Source of the DNA: Riemerella anatipestifer ATCC 11845 = DSM 15868 | Lineage (GTDB): Bacteria > Bacteroidota > Bacteroidia > Flavobacteriales > Weeksellaceae | Length of the DNA: 64,000 nucleotides | Direction of reading: 5' to 3' | Assembly (NCBI RefSeq): GCF_000252855.1 | Contig: NC_017045.1 | Coordinates: forward strand, 558,001 to 622,000 | Shown: piece after piece, positions 9,515 through 17,929 of the stretch | How positions within the stretch are numbered: the first letter of the stretch is position 1 | Layout: the number at the start of each line of letters is the position of its first letter | Position numbers and translations under genes: made by a program | The notes under the pieces: generated by a model | Seen by the model: the letters and a program-made list of their open reading frames with translations, nothing else | Database searches by the model: none | What the model was told of the DNA's origin: nothing

Positions 9515-9861
9515 ACCTTCTTTTCAAAGAATTCTAACCAATGTCCATCAATATCTTCAAAAGTGAGTAAATTGCCATAACTTTCTTTCTTAATACCTCC
9601 TATCATTTTTACACTTTTCTCACTCAAAATATTATATATGGAAAAAATATCATCAACTTCAAACATAATTCTCGTTTTTGTGGGTACAACCTTACCTTTT
9701 TCAATTGGTCTCCTTAACAAAGCAAAACTGCCTCCATTGAATTCAAATTCAGCCCAATCTCCCTCTATCAATTTTAGGTTAAAACCTATTTCTTGATAAA
9801 ATCTTATGGATAATTCTAAATTACTTACATAAATCCAACAAGCATATATTCCCTTTATCAT
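9511..9861 (-). CDS. VOC-superfamily (glyoxalase/bleomycin resistance-like) protein
   Basis: The 116-residue protein has the size and fold pattern of a single VOC module made of two beta-alpha-beta-beta-beta halves: IYVSNLELSIRFYQEIGFNL in the first half, then IMFEVDDIFSIYNIL and LLTFEDIDGHWLEFFE in the second. VOC proteins bind a metal and act as lyases, isomerases, dioxygenases or drug-binding proteins. The terminal GHWLEFFE carries the usual C-terminal glutamate, but the first-strand metal ligand (normally His) is not clear. The gene starts 4 bases past galE and overlaps rsmG, so it belongs to this operon. Its substrate cannot be told from sequence. Confidence 0.8.
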   Translation of the reverse strand: MIKGIYACWIYVSNLELSIRFYQEIGFNLKLIEGDWAEFEFNGGSFALLRRPIEKGKVVPTKTRIMFEVDDIFSIYNILSEKSVKMIGGIKKESYGNLLTFEDIDGHWLEFFEKKV

Positions 9862-9865
9862 CTAG

Positions 9866-10885
9866 CTAATGGTTTCTCTGTTCTAGATATTTTTGCCATT
9901 CCCAAGTCGTTCTAAGAGCTTCTTCTAAAGAGGTTTCAGCTTTCCAACCGAGTTCTCTCTCTGCTTTATCAGCATTGGCATAAGCTATGGTAATATCACC
10001 TTCTCTACGACTGCATATTTGATACGGTACTTCTACCCGATTGGCATTTTCAAAAGCTTTAACGACTTCTAAAACCGAAGAACCTTGCCCTGTTCCCAAA
10101 TTATAAATATCCAAAACAGTCTCTTCTTTTGCATTGATGAGCTTTTTAAGTGCTGCCAAATGAGCCTTAGCTAAATCTACCACATAAATATAATCTCTAA
10201 TCGCGGTACCATCTGGCGTTGGATAATCGTCTCCCCAAATACTAAGTTTCTCTCTAATCCCTGCCGCTGTTTGTGTAACATAAGGCACCAAATTGTTAGG
10301 TACTCCCAACGGTAACTCTCCTATTTTGCCCGAAGGATGTGCCCCAATGGGATTAAAGTACCTCAACAAAGACACTTTTTTAGCGTGAGCTCTAGAAAAA
10401 TCCTTTAAAATCTCCTCTCCCATCTGCTTGGTTTTACCATAGGAAGATTCTGGAGTTTTAAGTGATGTATTTTCGTCTATTGGCATTTCGTCTGCCTGAC
10501 CATAAACCGTACACGACGAAGAAAATATAAAGTTAGATATATTTCGTTCTTTAAATTCTTGTAATATATTGATTAAGGAAAATAGATTGTTCTCATAGTA
10601 ATCTATCGGTTTCACTTGGCTTTCTCCCACCGCTTTAAAAGCAGCAAAGTTGATACAACCTTCTATATTATGAGCATCTAAAACTTGGCTTAATAATTCT
10701 CTTCGTTTTAAATCAAAAGGATAGAAAATAGGTTTTTTGCCTGTAATTTCTTCAATGTTTTTAAGCACAAACCTCTCCGAATTAGACATATCATCTACAA
10801 TCACAACATCAAAACCGTCATTCAGTAGTTCAACCACTGTGTGAGAGCCTATATAGCCTAAACCTCCCGTTACTAATATTGTCAT
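9866..10885 (-). CDS. galE: UDP-glucose 4-epimerase
   Basis: This 339-residue protein is an extended short-chain dehydrogenase of GalE length. It has the NAD-binding GGLGYIGSHT at residues 7-16, the catalytic serine region FSSSCTVYG (about 121-129), and the YGKTK motif with Tyr149 and Lys153. The substrate-binding RYFNPIGAHPSGKIGE and the RREGDITIAYA segments are typical of UDP-glucose/UDP-galactose (or GlcNAc/GalNAc) epimerases. It interconverts UDP-Glc and UDP-Gal for surface polysaccharide or galactose use. It follows the sugar aminotransferase gene by 9 bases, so the pair may feed glycan synthesis. Substrate preference is not settled by sequence alone. Confidence 0.92.
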   Translation of the reverse strand: MTILVTGGLGYIGSHTVVELLNDGFDVVIVDDMSNSERFVLKNIEEITGKKPIFYPFDLKRRELLSQVLDAHNIEGCINFAAFKAVGESQVKPIDYYENNLFSLINILQEFKERNISNFIFSSSCTVYGQADEMPIDENTSLKTPESSYGKTKQMGEEILKDFSRAHAKKVSLLRYFNPIGAHPSGKIGELPLGVPNNLVPYVTQTAAGIREKLSIWGDDYPTPDGTAIRDYIYVVDLAKAHLAALKKLINAKEETVLDIYNLGTGQGSSVLEVVKAFENANRVEVPYQICSRREGDITIAYANADKAERELGWKAETSLEEALRTTWEWQKYLEQRNH

Positions 10886-10894
10886 AACTCTTTC

Positions 10895-12022
10895 TTATTT
10901 ATTTACAAACTCTAAAACAGTTTCCGTAATATATTTTAACTGTTCGTCATCTAACTCGGTGTGCATTGGTAATGAAATTACTTCGGATAACAAACGGTCT
11001 GTATTTACAAAATCGGCATCATTACTTTCTTGGTAGTAAGCCTTCTGTTTTCTAAGTGCCACAGGATAGTATATCATCGCAGGAATTTCTTTTTCCGCCA
11101 AATACTGCTGAAGTTCATTTCTTTTCCCATTAAGGATTCTAAGAGTGTATTGATGAAATACGTGCGTTGAGTTTCCTGCTCTTTTTGGTGTCAAAATATG
11201 AGGACAATCTTTAAAAGCCTCATCGTAAAAATCCGCAGCTTTGCGTCTAGCCTCGTTATAGTTATCCAGATGTGGTAATTTTTTTCTTAGAACCGCCGCT
11301 TGTATACTATCTAGTCTTGAATTAACACCCACCTCATCGTGATAATAGCGTTCGTACATTCCGTGGTTTACAATTCCTCTTAGACGGTGTGCCAAAGCAT
11401 CATCATTAGTAAAGATAGCACCTCCATCTCCGTAACACCCTAAATTTTTAGACGGGAAGAATGAAGTCGTTCCTATGCTTCCCATTGTGCCAGATTTTTT
11501 AGTCGTTCCATCGGCAAAAGTGTATTCCGCACCTATAGCTTGTGCATTGTCTTCTACTACAAAAATGTTGTGTTCCTTTGCTATTTTTAGAATCTCTTCC
11601 ATATTAGCACATTGTCCAAATAAATGCACAGGAATTATCGCTTTAGTCTTTGGAGTAATGGCTTCCTTTAACTTCTCTGTATTTATAGTAAAGGTATCAT
11701 AGTCCACATCTACCAAAACGGCTTTCAACTTTAATAAATGTATCACTTCTACCGTTGCAGCAAAGGTAAAATCTGCAGTAATTACCTCATCTCCTTCTTT
11801 TAAACCTAAAGCCATTAAAGCTATTTGGAGTGCATCTGTACCGTTAGCACAAGGGATTACGTGTTTTACATCTAAATATTCTTCTAACTCGGATTGGAAA
11901 GATTTAACCTCCGAGCCATTGATGAATTGTGCCGACTGCATTACATTAAGCACTGCATTATCCACTTCATTTTTAATTTTAAAATACTGGCTCTGCAAAT
12001 CTACCATTTGTATCTTTCTCAT
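10895..12022 (-). CDS. DegT/DnrJ/EryC1/StrS-family aminotransferase
   Basis: This 375-residue PLP enzyme belongs to the family that aminates keto-sugars bound to nucleotides. The PLP-binding lysine is K192 in SFFPSKNLGCYGDGG. The cofactor-contacting CANGTDALQIAL (about 58-69), VVEDNAQAIGA (about 155-165) and NSRLDSIQAAVLR segments are all present. Such enzymes make amino sugars for lipopolysaccharide O-antigen, capsule or protein glycans. Its place directly upstream of galE supports a role in surface sugar synthesis, but the precise nucleotide sugar is unknown. The large dehydrogenase gene upstream is 75 bases away, with a weak hairpin between them. Confidence 0.88.
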   Translation of the reverse strand: MRKIQMVDLQSQYFKIKNEVDNAVLNVMQSAQFINGSEVKSFQSELEEYLDVKHVIPCANGTDALQIALMALGLKEGDEVITADFTFAATVEVIHLLKLKAVLVDVDYDTFTINTEKLKEAITPKTKAIIPVHLFGQCANMEEILKIAKEHNIFVVEDNAQAIGAEYTFADGTTKKSGTMGSIGTTSFFPSKNLGCYGDGGAIFTNDDALAHRLRGIVNHGMYERYYHDEVGVNSRLDSIQAAVLRKKLPHLDNYNEARRKAADFYDEAFKDCPHILTPKRAGNSTHVFHQYTLRILNGKRNELQQYLAEKEIPAMIYYPVALRKQKAYYQESNDADFVNTDRLLSEVISLPMHTELDDEQLKYITETVLEFVNK

Positions 12023-12097
12023 AATATTGAGTTTTATGTATTAAATAGGTTGAGCGACTGCCGTTAAACAATCGCTCTTATCAATTTTTATTATTGT

Positions 12098-14527
12098 TTA
12101 TATTTTAGGGAATTTACTTGGATTGGTTTCGTGAAACACCGCATAAACTTCCTCCACTATATCATCCACAGAAGGTTTACTAAAGTAATCTCCATCACTA
12201 GCATAAGCTGGTCTGTGGTTTTTAGCCGTAATGGTTACTGGGTCGCTATCCAAATATCTAAAGGCTTTTTGTTTTTCTAAAATTTGCTGAAGAATAAAGG
12301 CAGAAGTTCCTCCTTCCACATCTTCATCTATCACCACCAAACGATTGGTTTTCTGAAGACTTTTTGCAATTTCGTGCTCTAAGTCAAACGGAATTAATGA
12401 CTGAACATCTATCACTTCCGCTGAAATGCCTAACTGTTCTAGTTCTTTAGCTGCCTCCATCACCACACGCCAAGTAGAACCATAAGTAACAAGGGTAACA
12501 TCTGCCCCTTCTTTAGTTACCTCTATTTTACCCACAGGCACGGTAAACTCGCCTAAGTTGTCTGGTTGTTTTTCTTTTAAACGATAACCATTAAGACACT
12601 CCACAATTACCGCAGGTTCATCACTTTGTAACATCGTGTTGTAAAACCCTGCTGCTTTAGTTAAGTTTCTAGGAACTAATACCAAAATTCCTTTGGACAA
12701 GTTAAGTATCCCCGCCATAGGAGAGCCTGAATGCCAAATTCCTTCTAATCTATGCCCTCTAGTTCTTATAATTACTGGAGCTTTTTGTCCCCCTTTAGTT
12801 CTGTATTGCACTGTTGCCAAATCATCACTCATACCTTGCAAACAGTAGAGAATATAGTCTAAATATTGAATCTCTGCAATTGGACGAAGCCCTCTCATCG
12901 CCATACCAATCCCTTGACCTAAAATAGTAGCTTCTCTAATCCCTGTATCTGCCACTCTCGTAGCTCCATACTTCTCTTGCATTCCTTCCAAACCTTGGTT
13001 TACATCACCTATGTTCCCCGTGTCTTCTCCAAAGACTAAGGTTTGTGGATATTTTTCAAATATTTTATCAAAGTTGTTTCTTACCACTACCCTTCCGTCC
13101 ACTTCTTCGGAATTATCACTATAAACAGGCTTTACTTCTTTTACATTAGTTGCCTTCCATTGAGATTGAGAGTAAAGATGAGATGAATAATGGTCTTGCT
13201 CCTGCAATAAAAGTTCTTGATAAGTCTTTTCTAAATCTTTTCTTTCCGCAGAGACTTGCCCTCTTGTAAGCCATAGTGCTTTTCTCATCAGATGGAACAC
13301 TTCTCTCTTTCCAACCGATATGATTTTACCGAAATCTTGCAATAAAGACTCTACTTGAGTATTTTGAGCTTTAAGTTTTTCTACCGCTGACAGCCCTTTT
13401 TCTTTAACAGATTTAATAGCATTTTGGTAGGCTTCCCACGCTCTTTTTTGTCCTTCTTTAACTTCTTTCTTTGCTTCTTTATCTAAGGCATCTAATTCTT
13501 CTGCCGTAGCAAGAATTTCCGTTTGTCCGTCTATTTCTATGCTATAATTGAGTATCCATTCTCTAAACTGTTTAAGACCATCGTACTCTGCTTCCCAATT
13601 CAATCGCTCTTCTGATTTGTATCTTTCGTGAGAACCCGATGTGGAGTGCCCTTGTGGCTGCGTAACTTCTTTAACGTGAACTACCACTGGAATGCTTTGA
13701 TTCCTTGCAAAATCTTCTGCTCTAGCATAAGCGTCTAACAAAGCTGGATAATCCCACGCCTTTACGGTAATGATTTCGCAACCTTCAGCTTTACCTTCTT
13801 TTCTTTGGAAACCTGATAGCATTTCAGTAATATCTGCTTTGGCTCTTTGGTTGTGCGTAGGCACAGAAATACCATACCCATCGTCCCAAATACTTACAAT
13901 CATAGGGACTTGCAAGGCACACGCGGCATTAAGGGTTTCCCAAAAATGACCTTCCGCAGTGGAGGCATCTCCTATCGTCCCAAAAGCTACTTCGTTGCCA
14001 TTACGAGAGAATTTTTCTGAGCCTTCAAATTGGATTTCTTTATAAATTTTGGAGGCTTGTGCCAAACCTAAAAGTCTAGGCATCTGCCCCGCCGTAGGTG
14101 ATATATCGGAAGAAATGTTTTTTTGTTCTGTTAAGTTTTTCCAACTGCCATCTTCGTTAAGGCTTCTGGTGGCGTAATGTCCGTTCATTTGTCTTCCTGC
14201 CGATGCGGGCTCTCTTTCTACACTTGTATCTGCATAAAGCTGTGCGAAAAAACTCTCTACACTTACGGCTTGTATCGCTAAGGCAAAAGTTTGGTCTCTG
14301 TAATACCCCGACCTAAAATCGCCATTTCTAAACACCCTTGCCATCGCCAACTGTGGCAACTCTTTACCATCACCAAAGATACCAAATTTCGCTTTTCCTG
14401 TAAGCACCTCTCTCCTACCTAGATAGGACATCTCTCGGGAAATTCTCCCTAGTTTATAATCGTTTAAAATACTATTTTTAAAATCCTCAAAAGACACTTT
14501 TTGAGACTCTATGTAAGTTGTACTCAT
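12098..14527 (-). CDS. 2-oxoisovalerate dehydrogenase E1, alpha-beta fusion
   Basis: The 809-residue protein joins both E1 chains of a branched-chain 2-oxoacid dehydrogenase. Residues about 20-360 are the alpha part, with a thiamine diphosphate motif GDASTAEGHFWETLN (186-200), where the usual GDG reads GDA. Residues about 475-809 are the beta part (TLVFGEDTGNIGDVNQGLEG, then RTRGHRLEGIWHSGSP). A helical linker joins them. E1 decarboxylates keto acids from Val, Leu and Ile and passes the acyl group to E2 lipoyl domains. The fused arrangement is common in Bacteroidota, where such proteins are often named dehydrogenase E1 component. No E2 or E3 gene is adjacent; sucB is 34 kb away. The exact keto acid is inferred. 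Confidence 0.9.
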   Translation of the reverse strand: MSTTYIESQKVSFEDFKNSILNDYKLGRISREMSYLGRREVLTGKAKFGIFGDGKELPQLAMARVFRNGDFRSGYYRDQTFALAIQAVSVESFFAQLYADTSVEREPASAGRQMNGHYATRSLNEDGSWKNLTEQKNISSDISPTAGQMPRLLGLAQASKIYKEIQFEGSEKFSRNGNEVAFGTIGDASTAEGHFWETLNAACALQVPMIVSIWDDGYGISVPTHNQRAKADITEMLSGFQRKEGKAEGCEIITVKAWDYPALLDAYARAEDFARNQSIPVVVHVKEVTQPQGHSTSGSHERYKSEERLNWEAEYDGLKQFREWILNYSIEIDGQTEILATAEELDALDKEAKKEVKEGQKRAWEAYQNAIKSVKEKGLSAVEKLKAQNTQVESLLQDFGKIISVGKREVFHLMRKALWLTRGQVSAERKDLEKTYQELLLQEQDHYSSHLYSQSQWKATNVKEVKPVYSDNSEEVDGRVVVRNNFDKIFEKYPQTLVFGEDTGNIGDVNQGLEGMQEKYGATRVADTGIREATILGQGIGMAMRGLRPIAEIQYLDYILYCLQGMSDDLATVQYRTKGGQKAPVIIRTRGHRLEGIWHSGSPMAGILNLSKGILVLVPRNLTKAAGFYNTMLQSDEPAVIVECLNGYRLKEKQPDNLGEFTVPVGKIEVTKEGADVTLVTYGSTWRVVMEAAKELEQLGISAEVIDVQSLIPFDLEHEIAKSLQKTNRLVVIDEDVEGGTSAFILQQILEKQKAFRYLDSDPVTITAKNHRPAYASDGDYFSKPSVDDIVEEVYAVFHETNPSKFPKI

Positions 14528-14546
14528 AACTCGTTTTGAATTTTGA

Positions 14547-14554
14547 CAAATATA
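14547..14554 (-). promoter_or_regulatory. -7 promoter box of the E1 fusion gene
   Basis: The minus strand reads TATATTTG, a perfect TAnnTTTG element, 19 bases before the start codon of the E1 fusion gene. No clear -33 TTG was found at the ideal spacing. Confidence 0.55.
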
Positions 14555-14756
14555 ATAATTCTAAATGAAATATTTTAGGGTACTCTACTTTATTCGTATT
14601 GAAAAAAATCATCTCCCTCCAATCGTAGATATTTGTTAAGAGAGAAAATGAGTTTGTTGCTATTAAAGGAGGCTATTGATAGGATAATTCTGTAAGGTTA
14701 TAAGGCTTACTAAAGTATTTTTTGAATTATTTTCAATTTTATGAATAAAAACTGTT

Positions 14757-14880
14757 CATTCTTCTATTCCTCAAAGCCGTTTTTTAATTCCTCATTAAAA
14801 TAATGAGCTCCTCACAATCATTCTTCTATTCCTCACGGTCATTCTTGTATTCCTACGAGCCTTTATTGTATTCCTCATCG
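14757..14880. repeat. Degenerate 21-bp tandem repeat array, six units
   Basis: Six units share a core that reads TGAGGAATA(G/C)AAGAATG on the minus strand. The conserved CCTCA (plus strand) recurs at 14769, 14790, 14810, 14831, 14852 (as CCTAC) and 14873, giving steps of 21, 20, 21, 21 and 21 bases. One unit contains an internal palindrome (CTCATTA-aaa-TAATGAG). The 21-base period equals seven codons, and the minus strand shows short basic heptad-like reading (RNRRMIV), but stops interrupt it. Confidence 0.75.
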
Positions 14881-14908
14881 GAAAGAATATTGTTCTTTCC
14901 GACTTTTT
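14879..14908 (+). terminator. Orphan plus-strand terminator in the M16 leader region
   Basis: CGGAAAGAA and TTCTTTCCG pair across the 5-base loop TATTG, followed by ACTTTTTT. The T run lies only on the plus-strand side. No gene ends here, so it either terminates a small RNA covering the 21-bp repeats or attenuates transcription before the M16 gene. Confidence 0.65.
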
Positions 14909-14965
14909 TGTACCCAAAGTCTTTGGTATAATAAAATATTTTACCAATTATTACTCTAACTAAGG

Positions 14966-14973
14966 TATCTTTG
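14966..14973 (+). promoter_or_regulatory. -7 promoter box of the M16 peptidase gene
   Basis: TATCTTTG is a perfect TAnnTTTG element 26 bases before the preferred ATG at 15000. It lies downstream of the orphan terminator, so the gene can be transcribed without crossing the terminator. Confidence 0.65.
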
Positions 14974-14999
14974 CACCTCAATAAAGATTTTTGAAAGTG

Positions 15000-17864
15000 A
15001 TGAAATATGATGTAATATCCCACACCGATAAGAATGGGCTAGAATACCTATCGGTAACTAACGACGACAACCAAGTAAGAATATACACGCTAAAAAACGG
15101 TCTTAAAGTTTACCTCTCCAAAAATTCTGATGCTCCCAGAATACAAACTTATATCCCCGTAAGAACAGGAAGTAATAACGACCCCAAAGACAATACTGGT
15201 CTTGCCCACTATCTGGAGCATATGATGTTTAAAGGTACTTCTAAAATAGGTAGCCTTGACTGGGAAAAAGAACGACCTCTTTTACAGAAATTATCTGATT
15301 TGTTTGAGCAGCACAAAGCCACCCAAAACGAGGAAGAAAAAAAGCAAATTTACAAAGAGATAGACACTATTTCTCAAGAGGCAGCACAGTATGCTATCCC
15401 CAACGAATACGACAAAATTTTATCTTCTCTAGGGGCTTCTGGCACTAACGCCCACACTTGGCTAGACGAAACGGTGTATAAAAACAACATTCCGTCCAAC
15501 GAGTTGGAAAAATGGTTTAAAGTAGAAAAAGAACGCTTTTCGGAGCTAGCTTTAAGGCTATTCCATACCGAGTTAGAATCGGTTTATGAAGAGTTCAATA
15601 GAGCCCAAGATAACGATTTTAGATTGGTGCATTATGAAATTATGGACGCTCTTTTCCCTAATCACCCCAACGGACAACAAACCACCCTCGGTAAAGCCGA
15701 ACATCTAAAAAATCCGTCTATGGAAGCCCTACATAAGTATTTTAACGAATACTATGTTCCTAACAATTATGCCCTTATTTTGGTGGGAGATTTAGATTTT
15801 GAACCAACTATTGCTTTAGCTGAACGCTATTTTGGCACTTTTTCTTTTAGAGAATTGCCTCCAAAAACACCTATTATAGAGCAACCTATAAGCAACATTA
15901 TTAAAAGAACTATTAAAAGTCCTTCTGCACCTAGACTTCAGATGGCATGGCGTTCTCATAGCTATGGTACTCAAGAAGCTAGACTTACCGAGATATGCAC
16001 TCAAATCCTTTCAAACAACGGTGAGGTAGGACTTATTGATTTAAACATCAATCAAAAACAAACCGCATTAAGAGCGTCGGCGTTTCACTCTCCATTTAAG
16101 TCCTATGGATTTTTGTCTATCGTCATCGTTCCGAAGGAAAATCAAACTTTGGACGAAGCGAAGGATTTAATTCTATCCCAAATAGAAGCCTTGAAAAAAG
16201 GAGATTTCCCAGATTGGCTTATCCCTGCCATCATCAACGATATTAAAAAAGGAAGATTAAAACAACTAGAAACTGCCGATGGACTCGCCACACTCCTTTA
16301 CGAAACCTTTATTAAAGAAAGAGAATGGAACGAGGAACTAAACGAACTCAATCTGTACGAAACCATTACTAAAGAGGAAGTCATTAGTTTTGCCAACGAG
16401 TTTTTTGGCGAAAATTATGTGGTAGTTTATAAAGAAAGAGGCGAAAATGATAAACTCATACGCGTAGAAAACCCTAAAATAACGCCTATTAAAATCAATA
16501 AGGAAGCTCAATCTGAATTTTTAACGCAACTCCTCGCAGAGAAAACTCACGATATAGCTCCTGTTTTTGCCGATTATTCTAAAGAAATTTTAGAGGATAA
16601 CCTCAATGGGATTAAACTCAGTTCCATTAGAAACACCCAAAACAACCTCGCTCAAATGAATTTTATTTTCCCTATGGGTACGGATAATGATAAAGAGCTA
16701 GGTTTGGTGCTAGAAGTTTTGGAATATATGGGAACCGACCGCTATTCTCCCGAAGAAATTAAACAAGAGTTTTACAAGATAGGAATTAATTACAGCTTCC
16801 AAGTTGGTACAGATAATATTAGTATTATGTTAGGCGGTTTGGAGGAAAATCTTGCTACAGGAGTTGCACTAATGGTGCATTGGCTAAGGAATATACAGTC
16901 TGATAATTCCATTTATCAAACTATGGTAGCCTCCATCTTAGATGCTCGTGAAATAAGTAAGAAGGACAAAAACCAAATTACGAGAGCCTTAGTAAATTAT
17001 GCTAAATATGGAGAACACTCTCGTTTCCGAGATGTTATCACCAAAGAAAGGTTACAAACGGCTAAGGCGGAAGATTTCACACAAAGAACTCGGATGTTGT
17101 TGGATTACCCATATGAGTTGTTTTTCTATGGGCAGGATATTGAAGCGTTTAAATCAGCATTATTAAATATAGGTCTTACCAAAGGAAACCTTACACCTCC
17201 AACTCCGAAAAACTACCCAGAGCCACTCACTAACCAAAACAAAGTCTATCTAGTAGATTATGATATGGTACAGGTGGAAATAATGAAGGTAGGACGAGGC
17301 GAAGAAATCAATCCTAAAAATTTTGGGCGAATAAGCGTCTTTAATGAATATTTTGGGCGTGGGCTATCTTCTATTGTGTTTCAGGAAATACGAGAATCTA
17401 AATCGTTGGCATATTCAGCTTATGTGTCTTACACCTACCCTAGCCAACTCAAAAAGTATGATTATGTAACATCTTACCTTGGCACTCAAGCAGACAAAAT
17501 GGAAATCGCTCTAAACTCTATAAACGAACTGATGAGCGAACTCCCACAAGTCAAGTCGCAATTCAATAATGCTAAAAGTTCTGCTCTGAAGCAAATTGCT
17601 TCGCAAAGGCTTACGAAGCAGAATTTATATTTCAATTATCTTGCGATGCAAAAATGGGGATACAGCTACGACATTAGAAAGGATATTTATGACGAGATAA
17701 ACTCGCTTAGCTTAGACGATTTAACTAATTTTTATAATCAAAACATAAAACCGATACCGTACCACACCGCCATTATAGGGCAAACCAAAAGCCTTGACTT
17801 AAATTATCTAAAAAGTTTAGGAACAGTGCAAGAGTTAAGCATAGAAGATTTGTTCGGTTATTAA
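15000..17864 (+). CDS. M16-family zinc metallopeptidase (insulinase/pitrilysin type)
   Basis: The product is about 954 residues from the ATG at 15000; an upstream in-frame TTG at 14991 adds only three residues and is less likely. The inverted zinc motif HYLEH gives H70, E73 and H74, and the third ligand lies in ELESVYEEF around residues 193-198, after an inserted helical segment (about 85-140). A second, inactive-like M16 half follows (from about residue 540), with the substrate-binding end containing RGLSSIVFQEIRESKSLAYSA. Such two-domain clamshell enzymes degrade peptides of limited size. No signal peptide is visible, so it may act in the cytoplasm, although many relatives are periplasmic. 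It converges on DPP11, sharing a bidirectional terminator. Confidence 0.92.
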   Translation: MKYDVISHTDKNGLEYLSVTNDDNQVRIYTLKNGLKVYLSKNSDAPRIQTYIPVRTGSNNDPKDNTGLAHYLEHMMFKGTSKIGSLDWEKERPLLQKLSDLFEQHKATQNEEEKKQIYKEIDTISQEAAQYAIPNEYDKILSSLGASGTNAHTWLDETVYKNNIPSNELEKWFKVEKERFSELALRLFHTELESVYEEFNRAQDNDFRLVHYEIMDALFPNHPNGQQTTLGKAEHLKNPSMEALHKYFNEYYVPNNYALILVGDLDFEPTIALAERYFGTFSFRELPPKTPIIEQPISNIIKRTIKSPSAPRLQMAWRSHSYGTQEARLTEICTQILSNNGEVGLIDLNINQKQTALRASAFHSPFKSYGFLSIVIVPKENQTLDEAKDLILSQIEALKKGDFPDWLIPAIINDIKKGRLKQLETADGLATLLYETFIKEREWNEELNELNLYETITKEEVISFANEFFGENYVVVYKERGENDKLIRVENPKITPIKINKEAQSEFLTQLLAEKTHDIAPVFADYSKEILEDNLNGIKLSSIRNTQNNLAQMNFIFPMGTDNDKELGLVLEVLEYMGTDRYSPEEIKQEFYKIGINYSFQVGTDNISIMLGGLEENLATGVALMVHWLRNIQSDNSIYQTMVASILDAREISKKDKNQITRALVNYAKYGEHSRFRDVITKERLQTAKAEDFTQRTRMLLDYPYELFFYGQDIEAFKSALLNIGLTKGNLTPPTPKNYPEPLTNQNKVYLVDYDMVQVEIMKVGRGEEINPKNFGRISVFNEYFGRGLSSIVFQEIRESKSLAYSAYVSYTYPSQLKKYDYVTSYLGTQADKMEIALNSINELMSELPQVKSQFNNAKSSALKQIASQRLTKQNLYFNYLAMQKWGYSYDIRKDIYDEINSLSLDDLTNFYNQNIKPIPYHTAIIGQTKSLDLNYLKSLGTVQELSIEDLFGY

Positions 17865-17872
17865 AAACAAGA

Positions 17873-17901
17873 AAAAAGTCAGACAAGTTGTCTGACTTTT
17901 T
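17873..17901. terminator. Bidirectional terminator between the M16 and DPP11 genes
   Basis: AAAAAGTCAGACAA is followed almost directly by its reverse complement, giving a hairpin flanked by A and T runs on both strands. It sits between two convergent genes and can serve both. Confidence 0.85.
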
Positions 17902-17929
17902 CTATTTTGAAAGAAATGGAATTATACTC

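Larger units (their letters stand above)
14528..14990. other. 463-base intergenic region with repeats and an orphan terminator
   Basis: This divergent gap between the E1 fusion gene (minus) and the M16 protease gene (plus) holds promoter boxes near both ends, a degenerate 21-bp tandem array (14757-14880) and a plus-strand terminator (14879-14908). I see no protein gene with a ribosome site in it. Short open stretches through the repeats are basic and repetitive and are not called. Confidence 0.6.

Noticed and set aside
12040-12090. Hairpin GAGCGACTG/CAATCGCTC after the E1 fusion gene
   Set aside because: It has a mismatch and no T run on the gene's strand; too weak to list as a terminator.
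14757-14880. CRISPR array
   Set aside because: The units are directly adjacent, degenerate and only 21 bases long; there are no spacers and no cas genes.
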